Below, piece after piece: positions 35,386 to 47,067 of a stretch of 64,000 nt of DNA. Position 1 is the stretch's first letter. Each line of letters opens with the position of its first letter. Both the position numbers and the translations under genes were made by a program. A model generated the notes under the pieces. That model did no database searches and had not been told where the DNA came from. It saw only the letters and a list, made by a program, of their open reading frames with translations. This DNA is from Kordia sp. SMS9 (GTDB taxonomy: Bacteria > Bacteroidota > Bacteroidia > Flavobacteriales > Flavobacteriaceae): NCBI RefSeq assembly GCF_003352465.1, contig NZ_CP031153.1:3806001-3870000 (forward strand), given 5' to 3'.

Positions 35386-36390
35386 ATGGAAGAAGCGAAA
35401 CAGATTGTCGTCGATATACAGAAAGGAAACATTAAACCTATTTATTTTTTAATGGGTGAAGAAGCCTATTATATTGATAAGATTGCCGAATATATTGAAG
35501 ATAATGTATTGTCGGAAGCCGATAAAGGCTTTAACCAAATGGTGTTGTACGGACGCGATGTTTCGGTGGATGATATTGTGGCAAATGCCAAACGTTATCC
35601 AATGATGGCAGAACGACAAGTGGTCATTGTGAAAGAAGCACAAGATTTGTCGCGCACGATTGATAAGTTGGAAGCGTATTTTTTGAATCCACAACCGTCA
35701 ACCGTTTTGGTGATTTGCTACAAATACAAAAAGCTGGCGAAAAATAAAAAAGTATACAAAGCTGCAGCGAAAAACGGAATCGTCTACGAAAGCAAGAAAT
35801 TGTACGAAAATCAAGTTGCCGATTGGATTCGTAGAGTGTTGGCAGGAAAAAAGTATCAAATTACGCCAAAAGCTGCGCAAATGTTGGTGGAGTTTTTAGG
35901 AACGAATTTGAGCAAGATTGATAACGAACTGGAAAAGTTAAAATTGATTTTACCTGTTGGAAGCGAAATTACACCTGTAATCGTAGAAGAAAACATCGGA
36001 ATCAGCAAAGATTACAACAATTTTGAGTTGCGAAAAGCGATTGGCGATCGTGATGTTACGAAAGCCTTCCGAATTATCACGTATTTTGCTGAAAACCCGA
36101 AGGACAATCCCACAGTAGTTACAGTTTCGTTGTTGTTTAATTTCTTCTCACAATTATTGCAATATCATGGGTTGCGCGATCAAAACCCGCGAAATGTAGC
36201 TTCTGCCTTGCGCATCAATCCGTATTTTGTGAAAGAATACCAAGCTGCTGCTAGAAACTATCCAATGAAAAGAGTGAGCGGTATTATAACTACCTTACGC
36301 GAAATGGACGTAAAAAGTAAAGGTGTTGGCGCGAGTAATTTATCCAATGGCGATTTGTTGAAAGAGTTGTTGGTTCGGATTATGAATTAG
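35386..36390 (+). CDS. holA: DNA polymerase III subunit delta
   Basis: The 334-residue protein has the delta-subunit order: an N-terminal nucleotide-binding-like domain (KPIYFLMGEEAYYIDKIAEYI, then RQVVIVKEAQDL and TVLVICYKYKKL), a central lid region (ITPKAAQMLVEFLGTNLSKIDNELEKL) and a C-terminal helical clamp-loader domain. HolA opens the beta clamp in the clamp loader. The start chosen is MEEAKQIVVDIQ at 35386; an in-frame ATG at 35179 would overlap the divergent HsdR-N gene and lacks family similarity. Confidence 0.92.
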   Translation: MEEAKQIVVDIQKGNIKPIYFLMGEEAYYIDKIAEYIEDNVLSEADKGFNQMVLYGRDVSVDDIVANAKRYPMMAERQVVIVKEAQDLSRTIDKLEAYFLNPQPSTVLVICYKYKKLAKNKKVYKAAAKNGIVYESKKLYENQVADWIRRVLAGKKYQITPKAAQMLVEFLGTNLSKIDNELEKLKLILPVGSEITPVIVEENIGISKDYNNFELRKAIGDRDVTKAFRIITYFAENPKDNPTVVTVSLLFNFFSQLLQYHGLRDQNPRNVASALRINPYFVKEYQAAARNYPMKRVSGIITTLREMDVKSKGVGASNLSNGDLLKELLVRIMN

Positions 36391-36850
36391 ACTCGTTCCT
36401 GCGTAGGCAGGAATCTCTTGGACGCGCGCTATGCGCTTTTAGATAGTTAGATCGCTCCGCTTTTAGACTTGCGCTTTGCGCTCTTAGACTGATTCGTTTA
36501 TTTGTTTATTCGAAAATGCTTTTACATCCAAAATTCTGAATTCACTTCTCTTTTTCGTATTTAATTAAAATTTTCAATAGTTTTTAGAAATCGACTAGTA
36601 CCCAAAACCTATATATCATACTTTTAGACTTGCTATAGATTTGTAGACCATATTTTAAGTCACTGAGAAGAGTAGCGACGTGGCAATCTGTTTTATTGTG
36701 GTACGGAATCGTTGTTTGAAGTAACAGATTGTTTCACTCCGTTCGCAAAGACGAATTAAATAAGGAACAAAGCGACATAAAAGTGAACAAAAGCGAACGT
36801 CATTAGCAAATTTTCAAACTAGTACATCGCACAGACTCAGCCTGTCGAAG
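36391..36850. other. Repeat-rich spacer between holA and the HNH gene
   Basis: 36398-36490 holds family C phrases (TTAGATCGCTCCGCTTTTAG, CTTGCGCTTTGCGCTCTTAG). 36661-36755 holds a family B element with inverted arms (GACGTGGCAATCTG ... CAGATTGTTTCACTCCG). 36826-36856 has ACAGACTCAGCCTGTCGA, a further palindromic phrase. Genes converge here, so promoters are not expected. Confidence 0.6.
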
Positions 36851-37750
36851 TCAAGCAGCCGTAATATCCACTTGAAAATTCTTTCGCATAAATTCTCCAA
36901 TCATTTGTCGGGCTAAGCCTAAATATTCTTCGGTAGGATCTAAAAAGCTGTGCAAATCTTCAATTTCCCAATCCAATTCTTCTTGACATGCTGCAATTTT
37001 CTGTTCGTCATTTTCTTCTAAAGAATCAAGTAAATCTTTATAACGTCGCTCTACACGCGTCATTTGTTTTAAAATCCGAACTGCCTTTTTTGCGCGCGAA
37101 TGTACCAAAGGTGTTCGTTGCAAGCCAAAAACATTGATGGAAGATAACGCACGTTGTTTTAAAAATTCTTTTCGTTTTTTAGGTTGAATCACGCCAGATT
37201 CGATATCGTATTTAAAATAATCTTCCGGATTTTCCTTGCAAGGATTTAATAGCAAACGTACTTTTTCCTCTTTCTCCAAATCGTCCTCATGCGAGCGGAT
37301 ACGTTTCGTTTCATCAAACAAAGGAAATTGATTCATTTTTCCCATGCTTTTCGCTTCTTCAACAGTTGCAGTTGTCTGTTTTGACTTTTGATTGCAATTT
37401 CTGCACGATAACAATAAGTTATCCCAATCGGCCGCCAACCAATAATAACCAGGTTTGGAATTGCCCGTATTTTTCAATTCTTCAATTTCTCCTTTGGGAC
37501 GAAAATGCTCAATATCGCCCACGTAGGTTTTTAAAAAAGTGCTTTCACAATAGGCGCACTTTTCTTTGCTCATGTCAATCAATGCTTGCTTTACAGAAGC
37601 ATCACTGTACACTTTAAATTTAAAGGCTTTTTTTGCATTCGTAGGATCTGCATAATGCGCAATGGCAGCTTCCAATTCTTTTTTTAGCTTGGGACTTCCA
37701 TTTTGTAAGACTTCTGGAATTTCAACGGAGTTTCTTTCAATAAAAATCAT
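36851..37750 (-). CDS. HNH endonuclease (PtuB-like), candidate Septu-type defence effector
   Basis: The 299-residue protein starts at MIFIERNSVEIPE, 2 bp after the ATPase stop; an alternative start at 37780 overlaps that gene. The HNH core is complete: Cys65-x2-Cys68 (CAYCES), IEHFRPKG with His82, YYWLAADWDNLLLSC and Cys116-x2-Cys119-Asn120 (CRNCN). This is the TIGR02646-type layout of PtuB and retron-associated HNH proteins. In Septu the ATPase PtuA assembles with PtuB, which cuts DNA upon phage infection. Pairing with an upstream ATPase supports that role. The defence function is inferred. Confidence 0.82.
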   Translation of the reverse strand: MIFIERNSVEIPEVLQNGSPKLKKELEAAIAHYADPTNAKKAFKFKVYSDASVKQALIDMSKEKCAYCESTFLKTYVGDIEHFRPKGEIEELKNTGNSKPGYYWLAADWDNLLLSCRNCNQKSKQTTATVEEAKSMGKMNQFPLFDETKRIRSHEDDLEKEEKVRLLLNPCKENPEDYFKYDIESGVIQPKKRKEFLKQRALSSINVFGLQRTPLVHSRAKKAVRILKQMTRVERRYKDLLDSLEENDEQKIAACQEELDWEIEDLHSFLDPTEEYLGLARQMIGEFMRKNFQVDITAA

Positions 37751-37752
37751 AC

Positions 37753-40236
<2,484 letters not shown>

Positions 40237-40397
40237 GATGCGTCTGTTTTTGAAGTTTTGCCACTTTTCTAAGATAAAGTACGTGATTATTTCACAAATA
40301 GTAAAGAAAAGACAGGAAATACAGTGTTTTTCCCCTATGATAATTTGAAAGCTATTGATACATTAGAGTTATTATTTCATTGTAAAAAAATATTGAT

Positions 40398-41195
40398 ATG
40401 AAGTCTACAAAAAATAAAGATATTTCTACCAGCAATACATCTTCAAGACATCTTATTAGCAAAGGACATACAGGAGGTATTTTTTCTCAACAAGAGAAAA
40501 CAAGTACGCCTTTTGTAAAGCCGCGAAATTCATCTAACAGCTATCATTCGAATCATACAAACAAATTAGCGGCAGGATTGCCAACAGGTCAAGAAGAATA
40601 TGTAGGAGGAAGGACGATTGGGGAATTTATAGGTGATGTAGCTCGACCAGTTGGAACGGCTCTTGGTAATGTGGTAGGTTCTATTGCAGGCGCACTGACA
40701 GGAATTACGATATCATCAAATGCCGTTTCGGGGCCAACGTGGTCCAATCACGGTGCTTTTGATTGGCAAGTAGGTTTTAGCACTACGGGAAGAAATGGTT
40801 GGTTGGTTCAAAAAATTAAAAATACATACAGAGCACAGAATGCTGCGGGTGCTGCCTTAGGAGGTGCGACACCAACACCTGAATATTGGGAAGCTTGGGC
40901 AGTAGATGGTACAGGAAATGTAACTCCAAATTTAGGTGCTGTCAACGATATATGGAGAAGACCGAATAAAGGCGCAGGTTCACAAGGACATTGGTCCATG
41001 ACAGGAAAAGTATATTTTACCACAACCGATCCTGCAACTCAAGGATTAACACCTGGTGGAGTTCCAGATGCAGGAATTTTATTGTCAAGTACCACGGCGC
41101 CAGGAGGTTTGGGTGTTGCACGTTTGCACAGATACGCACAAGGAACTTGGGAAACCACAGGAACAACACCTACACACACAGGTTCTGCCAGATAA
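40398..41195 (+). CDS. Gly/Thr-rich protein, possible contractile-injection-type cargo or toxin
   Basis: The 265-residue protein lacks a signal peptide. Residues 1-75 are Ser/Asn/Lys-rich and disordered-looking, with QQEKTSTPFVKP, a phrase resembling the N-termini of proteins around eCIS DUF4157 cargo. Residues ~77-105 form a glycine-zipper hydrophobic stretch (GDVARPVGTALGNVVGSIAG). Residues 115-265 are a Trp/Gly/Thr-rich beta-type domain (HGAFDWQVGFSTTGRNGWLV, GQ/GHWSMTGKVYFTTTDP). It is the first of three co-directional genes. The cargo idea is inference from style only; no injection structural gene is present. Confidence 0.65.
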   Translation: MKSTKNKDISTSNTSSRHLISKGHTGGIFSQQEKTSTPFVKPRNSSNSYHSNHTNKLAAGLPTGQEEYVGGRTIGEFIGDVARPVGTALGNVVGSIAGALTGITISSNAVSGPTWSNHGAFDWQVGFSTTGRNGWLVQKIKNTYRAQNAAGAALGGATPTPEYWEAWAVDGTGNVTPNLGAVNDIWRRPNKGAGSQGHWSMTGKVYFTTTDPATQGLTPGGVPDAGILLSSTTAPGGLGVARLHRYAQGTWETTGTTPTHTGSAR

Positions 41196-41214
41196 TTTTT
41201 AACTAATTTATACT

Positions 41215-41616
41215 ATGAAATACACTGTAGAAGCTTTATTGTTAGCAGATAATATATATCAAGATGTAAGTTCTAGAAAATTTATTTTGTCTGGATTGTT
41301 TCATCAAATTAATGTGCCTACGCTTCCGTTTATGCTTACAAGCTCCTTTGGGATTTTTGTATCTATTTCTGGTTTTGAAGGTGAAATTCAATTAAAATTA
41401 ACTATTATTGATAAGAAGTCCAAAACTCCAAAAACTGCTACAAGTTCATTTGAAATGAAGAGTGTTGATAAAAACATTCCTGTATCTTTTGGGCTAGAAG
41501 TGCCTCCTTTTGAAATTCAAAATGTAGGTTTGTATGGTATTGATTTAGAAATAAATGAAGAGTTAGTGCATTCAGCGCCTTTATTGATTAACAAAATTGA
41601 AATGATTCATGAGTAA
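41215..41616 (+). CDS. DUF6941-like protein
   Basis: The 133-residue protein opens YTVEALLLADNIYQDVSSRK, followed by FILSGLFHQINVPTLPFMLT, the ALLxxD...K.xLxGxFxxI pattern that I associate with DUF6941. The rest reads as beta strands of an Ig-like fold (EIQLKLTIIDKKSK, VSFGLEVPPFEIQNVGLYGI). Its function is unknown. It lies 19 bp after the preceding gene and overlaps the next by 8 bp, so it belongs to one operon. Confidence 0.65.
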   Translation: MKYTVEALLLADNIYQDVSSRKFILSGLFHQINVPTLPFMLTSSFGIFVSISGFEGEIQLKLTIIDKKSKTPKTATSSFEMKSVDKNIPVSFGLEVPPFEIQNVGLYGIDLEINEELVHSAPLLINKIEMIHE

Positions 41617-42307
41617 AGTTGTTGCTGCCATACTTTTAAGTATATTGACTATGTTGATGTTTTGTAGCTGTACTATTTCTAAAAAAAAGCCTTCAATTTT
41701 AAATACAAATGAAATAAATACGACAATTATGGATAGTTTGCAGAATGATCTTGAAGCAATTAGTACGATGACGCCACAAGATTTTAATCCCATGTTTTTT
41801 ACAGCGGTTGCAGATAGACTTGCTTCGCTTGGAAAGGACGATGCACTTATTGCTGTAGAAGAATTTGTACATCATTCCACGGTACATACAGATCATTTTG
41901 GATTGTTTCTTCTTTTAAGAATGCTGTTTGAGGTGCCCACTACGCATAAGCATCCAGAAATTAGGATAGGGAAGTTCGATTATGACATGCCTAACGCGGA
42001 AGATGAAGCCAATTTGTTTCCAATAGTATATTCAAACAAAATCCCGTTTTTACTAGTAACTGGTTATTTTACAGGAGGTTTTCCGCAACCCATAAACGAT
42101 CATACACGCTTTTACAGAGATTTTGGAATTTTAAAAGATACAGCACATCACGTTCCAATAGAAAAATCAGAAGATATCCTGTTTCATGAATTTAGTCTAG
42201 TATGGAGTAAAATGTACCATAGTGATACAATTCCAGATGCGTTAGCAATTGCTATCAAAGAACAAATTAGAAAGGCGTTAACGTACCAAAAATCAGCTCG
42301 TAATTGA
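41609..42307 (+). CDS. Lipoprotein of unknown function
   Basis: The 232-residue protein has a lipoprotein-type signal (MSKVVAAILLSILTMLMFCSC). The mature part is mixed helical, with HHSTVHTDHFGLFLLLRMLF and TTHKHPEIRIGKFDYDMP, and contains several His but no recognised catalytic motif. It overlaps the DUF6941-like gene by 8 bp, the third of three co-oriented genes, and converges on the ATP-grasp gene. Confidence 0.65.
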   Translation: MSKVVAAILLSILTMLMFCSCTISKKKPSILNTNEINTTIMDSLQNDLEAISTMTPQDFNPMFFTAVADRLASLGKDDALIAVEEFVHHSTVHTDHFGLFLLLRMLFEVPTTHKHPEIRIGKFDYDMPNAEDEANLFPIVYSNKIPFLLVTGYFTGGFPQPINDHTRFYRDFGILKDTAHHVPIEKSEDILFHEFSLVWSKMYHSDTIPDALAIAIKEQIRKALTYQKSARN

Positions 42308-42325
42308 TAGTTAAAACTTCGCTTT

Positions 42326-43225
42326 TTATGAATTGATTTCTTTAATTCCTTTCGCCAATTGTGTAGCTGCATCATGGTTGTAACGAAACCACAATTCAGG
42401 TTCTATCAATTCTAATTCTGAGATGGCGAGTTTATTTTTGTTGTCCCAAATCATATCTACGCGTGCATATATAGGCAATTCAATACAGGCTTGCACGGCT
42501 TTTTCTGCAAATTCAATTTCTTCTTTGGAGGCTTGATATTCGTGAACGCTTCCCCCGAAATCATCTTGTACTCTGAAATCGCCTTTTTTGGCTTTTTTTA
42601 AGATCGAATGTGTATATTTTCCGTTGATTACTATTAAAGATATTTCACCTTTGGTTACAATTTGATGCATAAACGGTTGCAACATCATCGCTTCTTTCAT
42701 GATCAGTTCTTTGTATATGTTTTCATGCTCGCCAATATTTGTTAGATTCAACTTATATGTATGTCGCGCTGCGCCTGAAACACAAGGTTTTACGACGGTT
42801 TCTGTCCAAGAAAGTTCTTTGTGAATCTCTGCTAACGAACGTGTATCGCCTTTTTCCATAAAGTAGGTTGGCACAATTGCCACATCTTTTTTGGCTAAAT
42901 CTTGCAGATAGTGTTTGTCAATATTCCAATAAATCATCTTAGCAGAATTCAACAATGTTGTTTCTCGACTTACCTTTTCCAACCAAATTGAAAACTCGTC
43001 AAAGCGATCAAAATAATCCCAAGTCGTTCTAAAAAGCGCGTATTTTGTCAAGTTCCAATCAAAAGTAGCATCATCCCAAGCAAGTCTTTTTACAATAAAA
43101 CCTGCTGCTTCCAACGCATCTTGCACTAGTTGATCTTCCAATAAGATATTATCAATATATGCATCGCGTTCTATTGGGTTTGTATAGCGATTGTCTGTAA
43201 GAATGACAATATCAATGGGTTTCAT
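42326..43225 (-). CDS. ATP-grasp (RimK/glutathione-synthetase-like) ligase
   Basis: The 299-residue ATP-grasp protein has an N-terminal Rossmann-like part (PIDIVILTDNRYTNP), LSWTETVVKPCVSGAARHTYKL (nucleotide-binding Lys and glycine-rich loop), LQPFMHQIVTKGEISLIVINGKYTHSI and a C-terminal acidic metal site (ARVDMIWDNKNKLAISELELIEPELW). Such enzymes join a carboxylate to an amine via acyl-phosphate. Substrates are unknown. No RiPP precursor is adjacent, although ATP-grasp enzymes also modify such peptides. Confidence 0.82.
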   Translation of the reverse strand: MKPIDIVILTDNRYTNPIERDAYIDNILLEDQLVQDALEAAGFIVKRLAWDDATFDWNLTKYALFRTTWDYFDRFDEFSIWLEKVSRETTLLNSAKMIYWNIDKHYLQDLAKKDVAIVPTYFMEKGDTRSLAEIHKELSWTETVVKPCVSGAARHTYKLNLTNIGEHENIYKELIMKEAMMLQPFMHQIVTKGEISLIVINGKYTHSILKKAKKGDFRVQDDFGGSVHEYQASKEEIEFAEKAVQACIELPIYARVDMIWDNKNKLAISELELIEPELWFRYNHDAATQLAKGIKEINS

Positions 43226-43304
43226 AGTGAGAGTTTAAGCTTCACAAATATAAAAAAGACAGCCTTTTCAGACAGCCTCGTTACCAAAATATATGTAGTT
43301 ATTT

Positions 43305-44195
43305 TTAAAATAGTTTTACCGTCGTATCTTCATCTTCTTTTTTGATGGTAATTAATAGTTTTCGGAATCCTAATCGGTTGACTTTGTATATTTTAGTGCC
43401 AACCGTCCAATTTTCTTTTCGGGTTGTATTTGGCATCATTGGGAAACCATAGCCAAACTTAGAACCATCTTTTTTTGGACCAACTACAAAGAAGTTATTT
43501 CTTTTCGAATTATTGTTTTTTATTTTGAAATGAATCCACTCTGCATCCGGATTTTTAATACGATCTGAAGTTTCCACACTTACAATACGGCCTTCTTTTC
43601 GTGTTTTCTTTTTCAGTTTTTTAGGAGAATTTACATAGATCAATTTTCCGCTATTTTTTACCTCTGCATCTAGCGTGTTGATTACATTTACTTTTGCATT
43701 TCCCCAACTCCAAATGTTGACAAAGGCATTTTCTGCTACCAATTTTGAAGCGTCTACTTTTGCGAGTTCGACACCTAAACGGAATTCTTTGGTTTTTCCT
43801 TCTATACTAATCGTTCCAATTGGTGCAGTGAGTTGTAAATAATCGTTGTTTACATTGATGATTTTCGTGACATCGTGTGTGCCTGTTACTACATGTCGTA
43901 AATTTGGCGCACCAATCATAATGGTAGCTTGCGATGGTGAAATCCATTCTTTTTGATCTAAATACAGTGTGTTATCAACGACTTCTTTTCCAATCAAATC
44001 CATGACATTTTCATCCGTAGTTATTGTCATTCCTTCTTCCGCAGAAGGATCAATCGTAACTTTCGCGTAAAAATTGATCTTAATCTTCTGAATATTCTCA
44101 AGCGGAAATGTACGCGTGATGATTTTTTTATTTCCTTTGACTTGTGCCGCAGCGAAGTTTCCTATTAAAATTAGTACGATTAGTATCTTTTTCAT
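43305..44195 (-). CDS. Head-GIN-domain (DUF2807-like) secreted protein
   Basis: The 296-residue protein has a signal peptide (MKKILIVLILIGNFAAAQ) and a right-handed beta-helix-type domain: FPLENIQKIKINFYAKVTIDPS, then PNLRHVVTGTHDVTKI and repeated strand phrases such as VDASKLVAENAFVNIWSWGNA. DUF2807 domains occur in cell-surface proteins of Bacteroidota. Its Lys-rich C-terminal ~90 residues have no known fold to me. It lies 26 bp downstream of the CBM48-like gene. Confidence 0.75.
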   Translation of the reverse strand: MKKILIVLILIGNFAAAQVKGNKKIITRTFPLENIQKIKINFYAKVTIDPSAEEGMTITTDENVMDLIGKEVVDNTLYLDQKEWISPSQATIMIGAPNLRHVVTGTHDVTKIINVNNDYLQLTAPIGTISIEGKTKEFRLGVELAKVDASKLVAENAFVNIWSWGNAKVNVINTLDAEVKNSGKLIYVNSPKKLKKKTRKEGRIVSVETSDRIKNPDAEWIHFKIKNNNSKRNNFFVVGPKKDGSKFGYGFPMMPNTTRKENWTVGTKIYKVNRLGFRKLLITIKKEDEDTTVKLF

Positions 44196-44221
44196 TTTTT
44201 TAGATTTTTATGATTTGTTTT

Positions 44222-44608
44222 TTATTGAGCAGTTACAGTACTTTCAGCAATGTTAAAAGTAGCTATGTACGTAAGTGTTTGTGGTTGGTATTTAAATTTT
44301 AAGGTTCTATTTGGCTGGTTTTTCATTTCATATTGATCATTTTGATTGACAAACTTGAATTGAATCCCATTTGCGGCTGTTTTTTCGCTTAGCGTCACTT
44401 CGTAAATTCCATCATTATTATCGTCTGTCATCGGAATTAGTTGTTTCCATGAAGGATTTGTAAAATTTCCTTTAATTCCCACATTTTTTGGATTTTCAAC
44501 ACCATTCATACGTACTTTAAAAGTGATGGTTTTTAAGTGTGTTTCTTGCACACAACTTGTGATGCTGATTAATAATAGGAGCGTTAATATGCTAAATAGA
44601 TGTTTCAT
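44222..44608 (-). CDS. Lipoprotein with glycogen-binding-like (CBM20/48) domain
   Basis: The 128-residue protein has a lipoprotein signal (MKHLFSILTLLLLISITSC, Cys19) and one immunoglobulin-like carbohydrate-binding domain: TITFKVRMNGVENPKNVGIKG, NFTNPSWKQLIPMTDDNNDG, IYEVTLSEK, FKFVNQNDQYEM. CBM20/48 folds bind starch or serve as protein modules; the ligand is not known. Confidence 0.75.
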   Translation of the reverse strand: MKHLFSILTLLLLISITSCVQETHLKTITFKVRMNGVENPKNVGIKGNFTNPSWKQLIPMTDDNNDGIYEVTLSEKTAANGIQFKFVNQNDQYEMKNQPNRTLKFKYQPQTLTYIATFNIAESTVTAQ

Positions 44609-44620
44609 TTTGATTGTTTT

Positions 44621-45109
44621 TTATGATTTGATGTATGAATAGCGATTGCGAATAAATTTTCCAGGTGCGTCTTTAAATTCCACTTCTTTTTTCATGGTAA
44701 GTGTTGTGTCATTAAAGAAATACGTAATGTAAATAGTTGCGTCTCTGTTATCATCTAAACCTTCATACATGGTTTCGATTTCTAGGCTTCCATTTGCCAA
44801 TCGGTTGACTTTCGTGACTTTTTGCTTTCCTATATACGTTCCATCTTTTTTAACTTTTAGCGTGCTTTTGTTGTTTTCGCTTTCTTCAGTTGTATATTTT
44901 GTAGTGAAGATGATTTTGTACCGTTTTATTTCGATTTGAAGCATTGTTGGCAAGGTTACTTCCTTATTGTCGCTGTAGTTGACGTACATTAATTCGCCTT
45001 TCCAATTGGTGTTGTTCAAACTTTCAAAGTCTGACATGTTTACTTTTTCTTGTGCTTGCGCGAAGATGGACATAGCGATGGTGATACAAAGTGTGAGTAA
45101 AGTTTTCAT
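44621..45109 (-). CDS. Secreted hypothetical protein
   Basis: The 162-residue protein has a signal peptide (MKTLLTLCITIAMSIFAQAQ) and a lipocalin-like or beta-barrel pattern: NNTNWKGELMYVNYSDNKEV, LQIEIKRYKIIFTTKYTTEE, ATIYITYFFNDTTLTMKKEV. I recognise no family. It is 12 bp upstream of the CBM48-like gene and 35 bp downstream of the DoxX gene, making a four-gene envelope operon (45642 to 43305). Confidence 0.65.
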   Translation of the reverse strand: MKTLLTLCITIAMSIFAQAQEKVNMSDFESLNNTNWKGELMYVNYSDNKEVTLPTMLQIEIKRYKIIFTTKYTTEESENNKSTLKVKKDGTYIGKQKVTKVNRLANGSLEIETMYEGLDDNRDATIYITYFFNDTTLTMKKEVEFKDAPGKFIRNRYSYIKS

Positions 45110-45144
45110 ATTTTTTGATTAAAGATTAAATAATTGATGAATGT

Positions 45145-45642
45145 TTATGCGTTTATTTTTTTGCTAATGAGATAATCAATTCCGAAGCGTCCTGAACCGA
45201 AATAGAGATTGTAAATTGCGATCCATAGGAATCCCATTGCGGGAAGCATTCCCCACGTTCCTTGTCCCCATTTTTGCATAAAGATGGCAACGAGCATGGT
45301 ACACATAATTAGAAAGGATGCGATTCGTGTTTGCAATCCGAGTGCGAGTAGCAATCCGCCAACAGCTTCACTACATGCGCCCATCCATGCGAAGAATATA
45401 GGAAATACAGCAAAAATTCCACCATAGTTGGCAACATCTTCTGGAAACCAAGCAGCGACTTCAAATAGGTTTAAGTTTTGTCCTTCGTGTGTCCAAGGCA
45501 TTCCAAATTTGCTGGCGCCAAAATCAATGGCTAATAGTAATCCACATATAATTCTGATGATAGCGAATAGCAAATCGGCAAACCAATCCTTTTGTGTTTT
45601 AGGAGTTGTAATGCTGTTAAAGTAATTTTTGAGCGTTTTCAT
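45145..45642 (-). CDS. DoxX family membrane protein
   Basis: The 165-residue protein has four membrane helices (about residues 26-43, 70-92, 100-118 and 130-150). The DoxX pattern is present: RIICGLLLAIDFGASKFG, then ACSEAVGGLLLALGLQTRIAS. DoxX proteins are small quinone-linked or redox-associated membrane proteins of uncertain function. First gene of the four-gene run. Confidence 0.8.
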   Translation of the reverse strand: MKTLKNYFNSITTPKTQKDWFADLLFAIIRIICGLLLAIDFGASKFGMPWTHEGQNLNLFEVAAWFPEDVANYGGIFAVFPIFFAWMGACSEAVGGLLLALGLQTRIASFLIMCTMLVAIFMQKWGQGTWGMLPAMGFLWIAIYNLYFGSGRFGIDYLISKKINA

Positions 45643-45800
45643 GATGCATAAAATTTGTTTCGTTTTGTTTGATACAAATTTGCAACATCAATTGCTGTTG
45701 TGCGACTTAAAACGTGTAGATTCGGCTTATTGTACGATTTGAGACGTCTTATTTTGCAGTAAGCTAGTCGGAATGTAGACGCTTCGCTGTTCGCCTTCCT

Positions 45801-46583
45801 TTATTTTTTCTTCAAATAATTCTCAATTTCTTGTTTTACTTCTTCACCAGAATTTATGGTCATGTCAGAAATGGTAATCATCGTTGGAATCATGACCAAA
45901 CTACGTCGTAATGCAGACAGCATTGGAGGATTATTTTTTATAAATGTATCGAAATCTATTTTGAAATTTTCGATTTTAACTTTCATTTCAGCATCAGGTT
46001 TCCAGTCCACACTTTGCCATAGATTGATATATTCTAAATACTCCAGATTTGAACCTTTCTTAAACATTTCAATTTCCATTTCTTCAAGAAATTCATTTAA
46101 TCTTTTTTCAGTGTCGCTGTAGCCATTATTGATTTCTTCATACGCCTTAATTTTTTCTCTCACCTCGAAAAATTCATTGGATTCATATAAATTGCTCGAC
46201 AAAATCCTTTCAAACCCACTATTATTTCGATGGTAATACTGCCAATTGAAGATTCCTAAATTAGATAATATTTCAATAGGAGCAAGCGTTTTTTCTTCTG
46301 TTATGGCATTTAATATAAACTTAATTTGATTCTCAACAATATCTCTTCGCGCTTTAATTTCTAATAAATCTACTTTATCTTTTTTTATATCCTCAATGAC
46401 ATATTGCAAGTTACTCTCGAAGATTTTCCTTTCAATTCTTTCCGTATTTTTATTATTGATTTGTAACGCAATTAAAATACCGATGATTACTAAAAGGATT
46501 TCACCGATAGCATACAATACATATTTTCTGAAATTGTTTTCGAGAAGTAAATTTTGCCTAATTTTTCTAAAGAATTTAATCAT
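45801..46583 (-). CDS. DUF6090-like membrane-anchored protein
   Basis: From MIKFFRKIRQNLLLENNF the 260-residue protein has a short cytoplasmic N-terminus and one membrane helix (about 20-40, KYVLYAIGEILLVIIGILIAL) followed by QINN, a combination I know from the DUF6090 group in Flavobacteriia. A long helical extracytoplasmic region follows (VDLLEIKARRDIVENQIKFIL). Function unknown. An upstream ATG adds 10 residues without family similarity. Confidence 0.75.
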   Translation of the reverse strand: MIKFFRKIRQNLLLENNFRKYVLYAIGEILLVIIGILIALQINNKNTERIERKIFESNLQYVIEDIKKDKVDLLEIKARRDIVENQIKFILNAITEEKTLAPIEILSNLGIFNWQYYHRNNSGFERILSSNLYESNEFFEVREKIKAYEEINNGYSDTEKRLNEFLEEMEIEMFKKGSNLEYLEYINLWQSVDWKPDAEMKVKIENFKIDFDTFIKNNPPMLSALRRSLVMIPTMITISDMTINSGEEVKQEIENYLKKK

Positions 46584-46785
46584 TGGTTTCTTGGTTGGTG
46601 ATATTGGAAGCAAACATATTCATAACGGGAATTCCTGTTATTTGTACTGTAATCAACCCTATTTTTTAAGAGTTTGGTTATTTTTAAAACTACTATTTTT
46701 TTACCCAACTTCAAAATCATCAAAAAGACTTTTAATTTTTTAAATATTGGGTTGCATACTATGTGCGTAGTTTTTGAAATGTATC

Positions 46786-47067
46786 TTAAAATTCTACATC
46801 CTGAATGTCTTTGTTTTTTTCGAAGACTCTTTTGGCAAATGGACACAGTGGCAAAATTTTGATAGTATTTTCTCTAGCGAATTTTACAGCTTCCATCACC
46901 ATTTTTTTACCGAATCCGTTGCCCTCACGATTGTCGTCAACTTCTGTGTGATCAATGATGAATTTACTTTCTCCTGCCCAAGTATACGTCATTTTACCAA
47001 TTTGTTGATCGTTTTCACGTAGTGTAAATTGTCCTTTTTTTCCGTAATCGTTTCTAGTGATTTCCAT
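46786..47067 (-). CDS. Small GNAT-family acetyltransferase (COG2388/YidJ-like)
   Basis: The 93-residue protein starts at MEITRNDYGKKGQF. It has the GNAT acetyl-CoA motif A HTEVDDNREGNGFGKKMVME, with the R-x-G-x-G/A-type loop as REGNGFGKKM, followed by FARENTIKILPLCPFAKRVF. These single-domain proteins acetylate small molecules or proteins of unknown identity. Confidence 0.85.
   Translation of the reverse strand: MEITRNDYGKKGQFTLRENDQQIGKMTYTWAGESKFIIDHTEVDDNREGNGFGKKMVMEAVKFARENTIKILPLCPFAKRVFEKNKDIQDVEF

Noticed and set aside
36851..36880. Possible CRISPR-like or phage remnant near the defence genes
   Set aside because: Only short dispersed repeats are present, with no regular spacing and no integrase or Cas gene.
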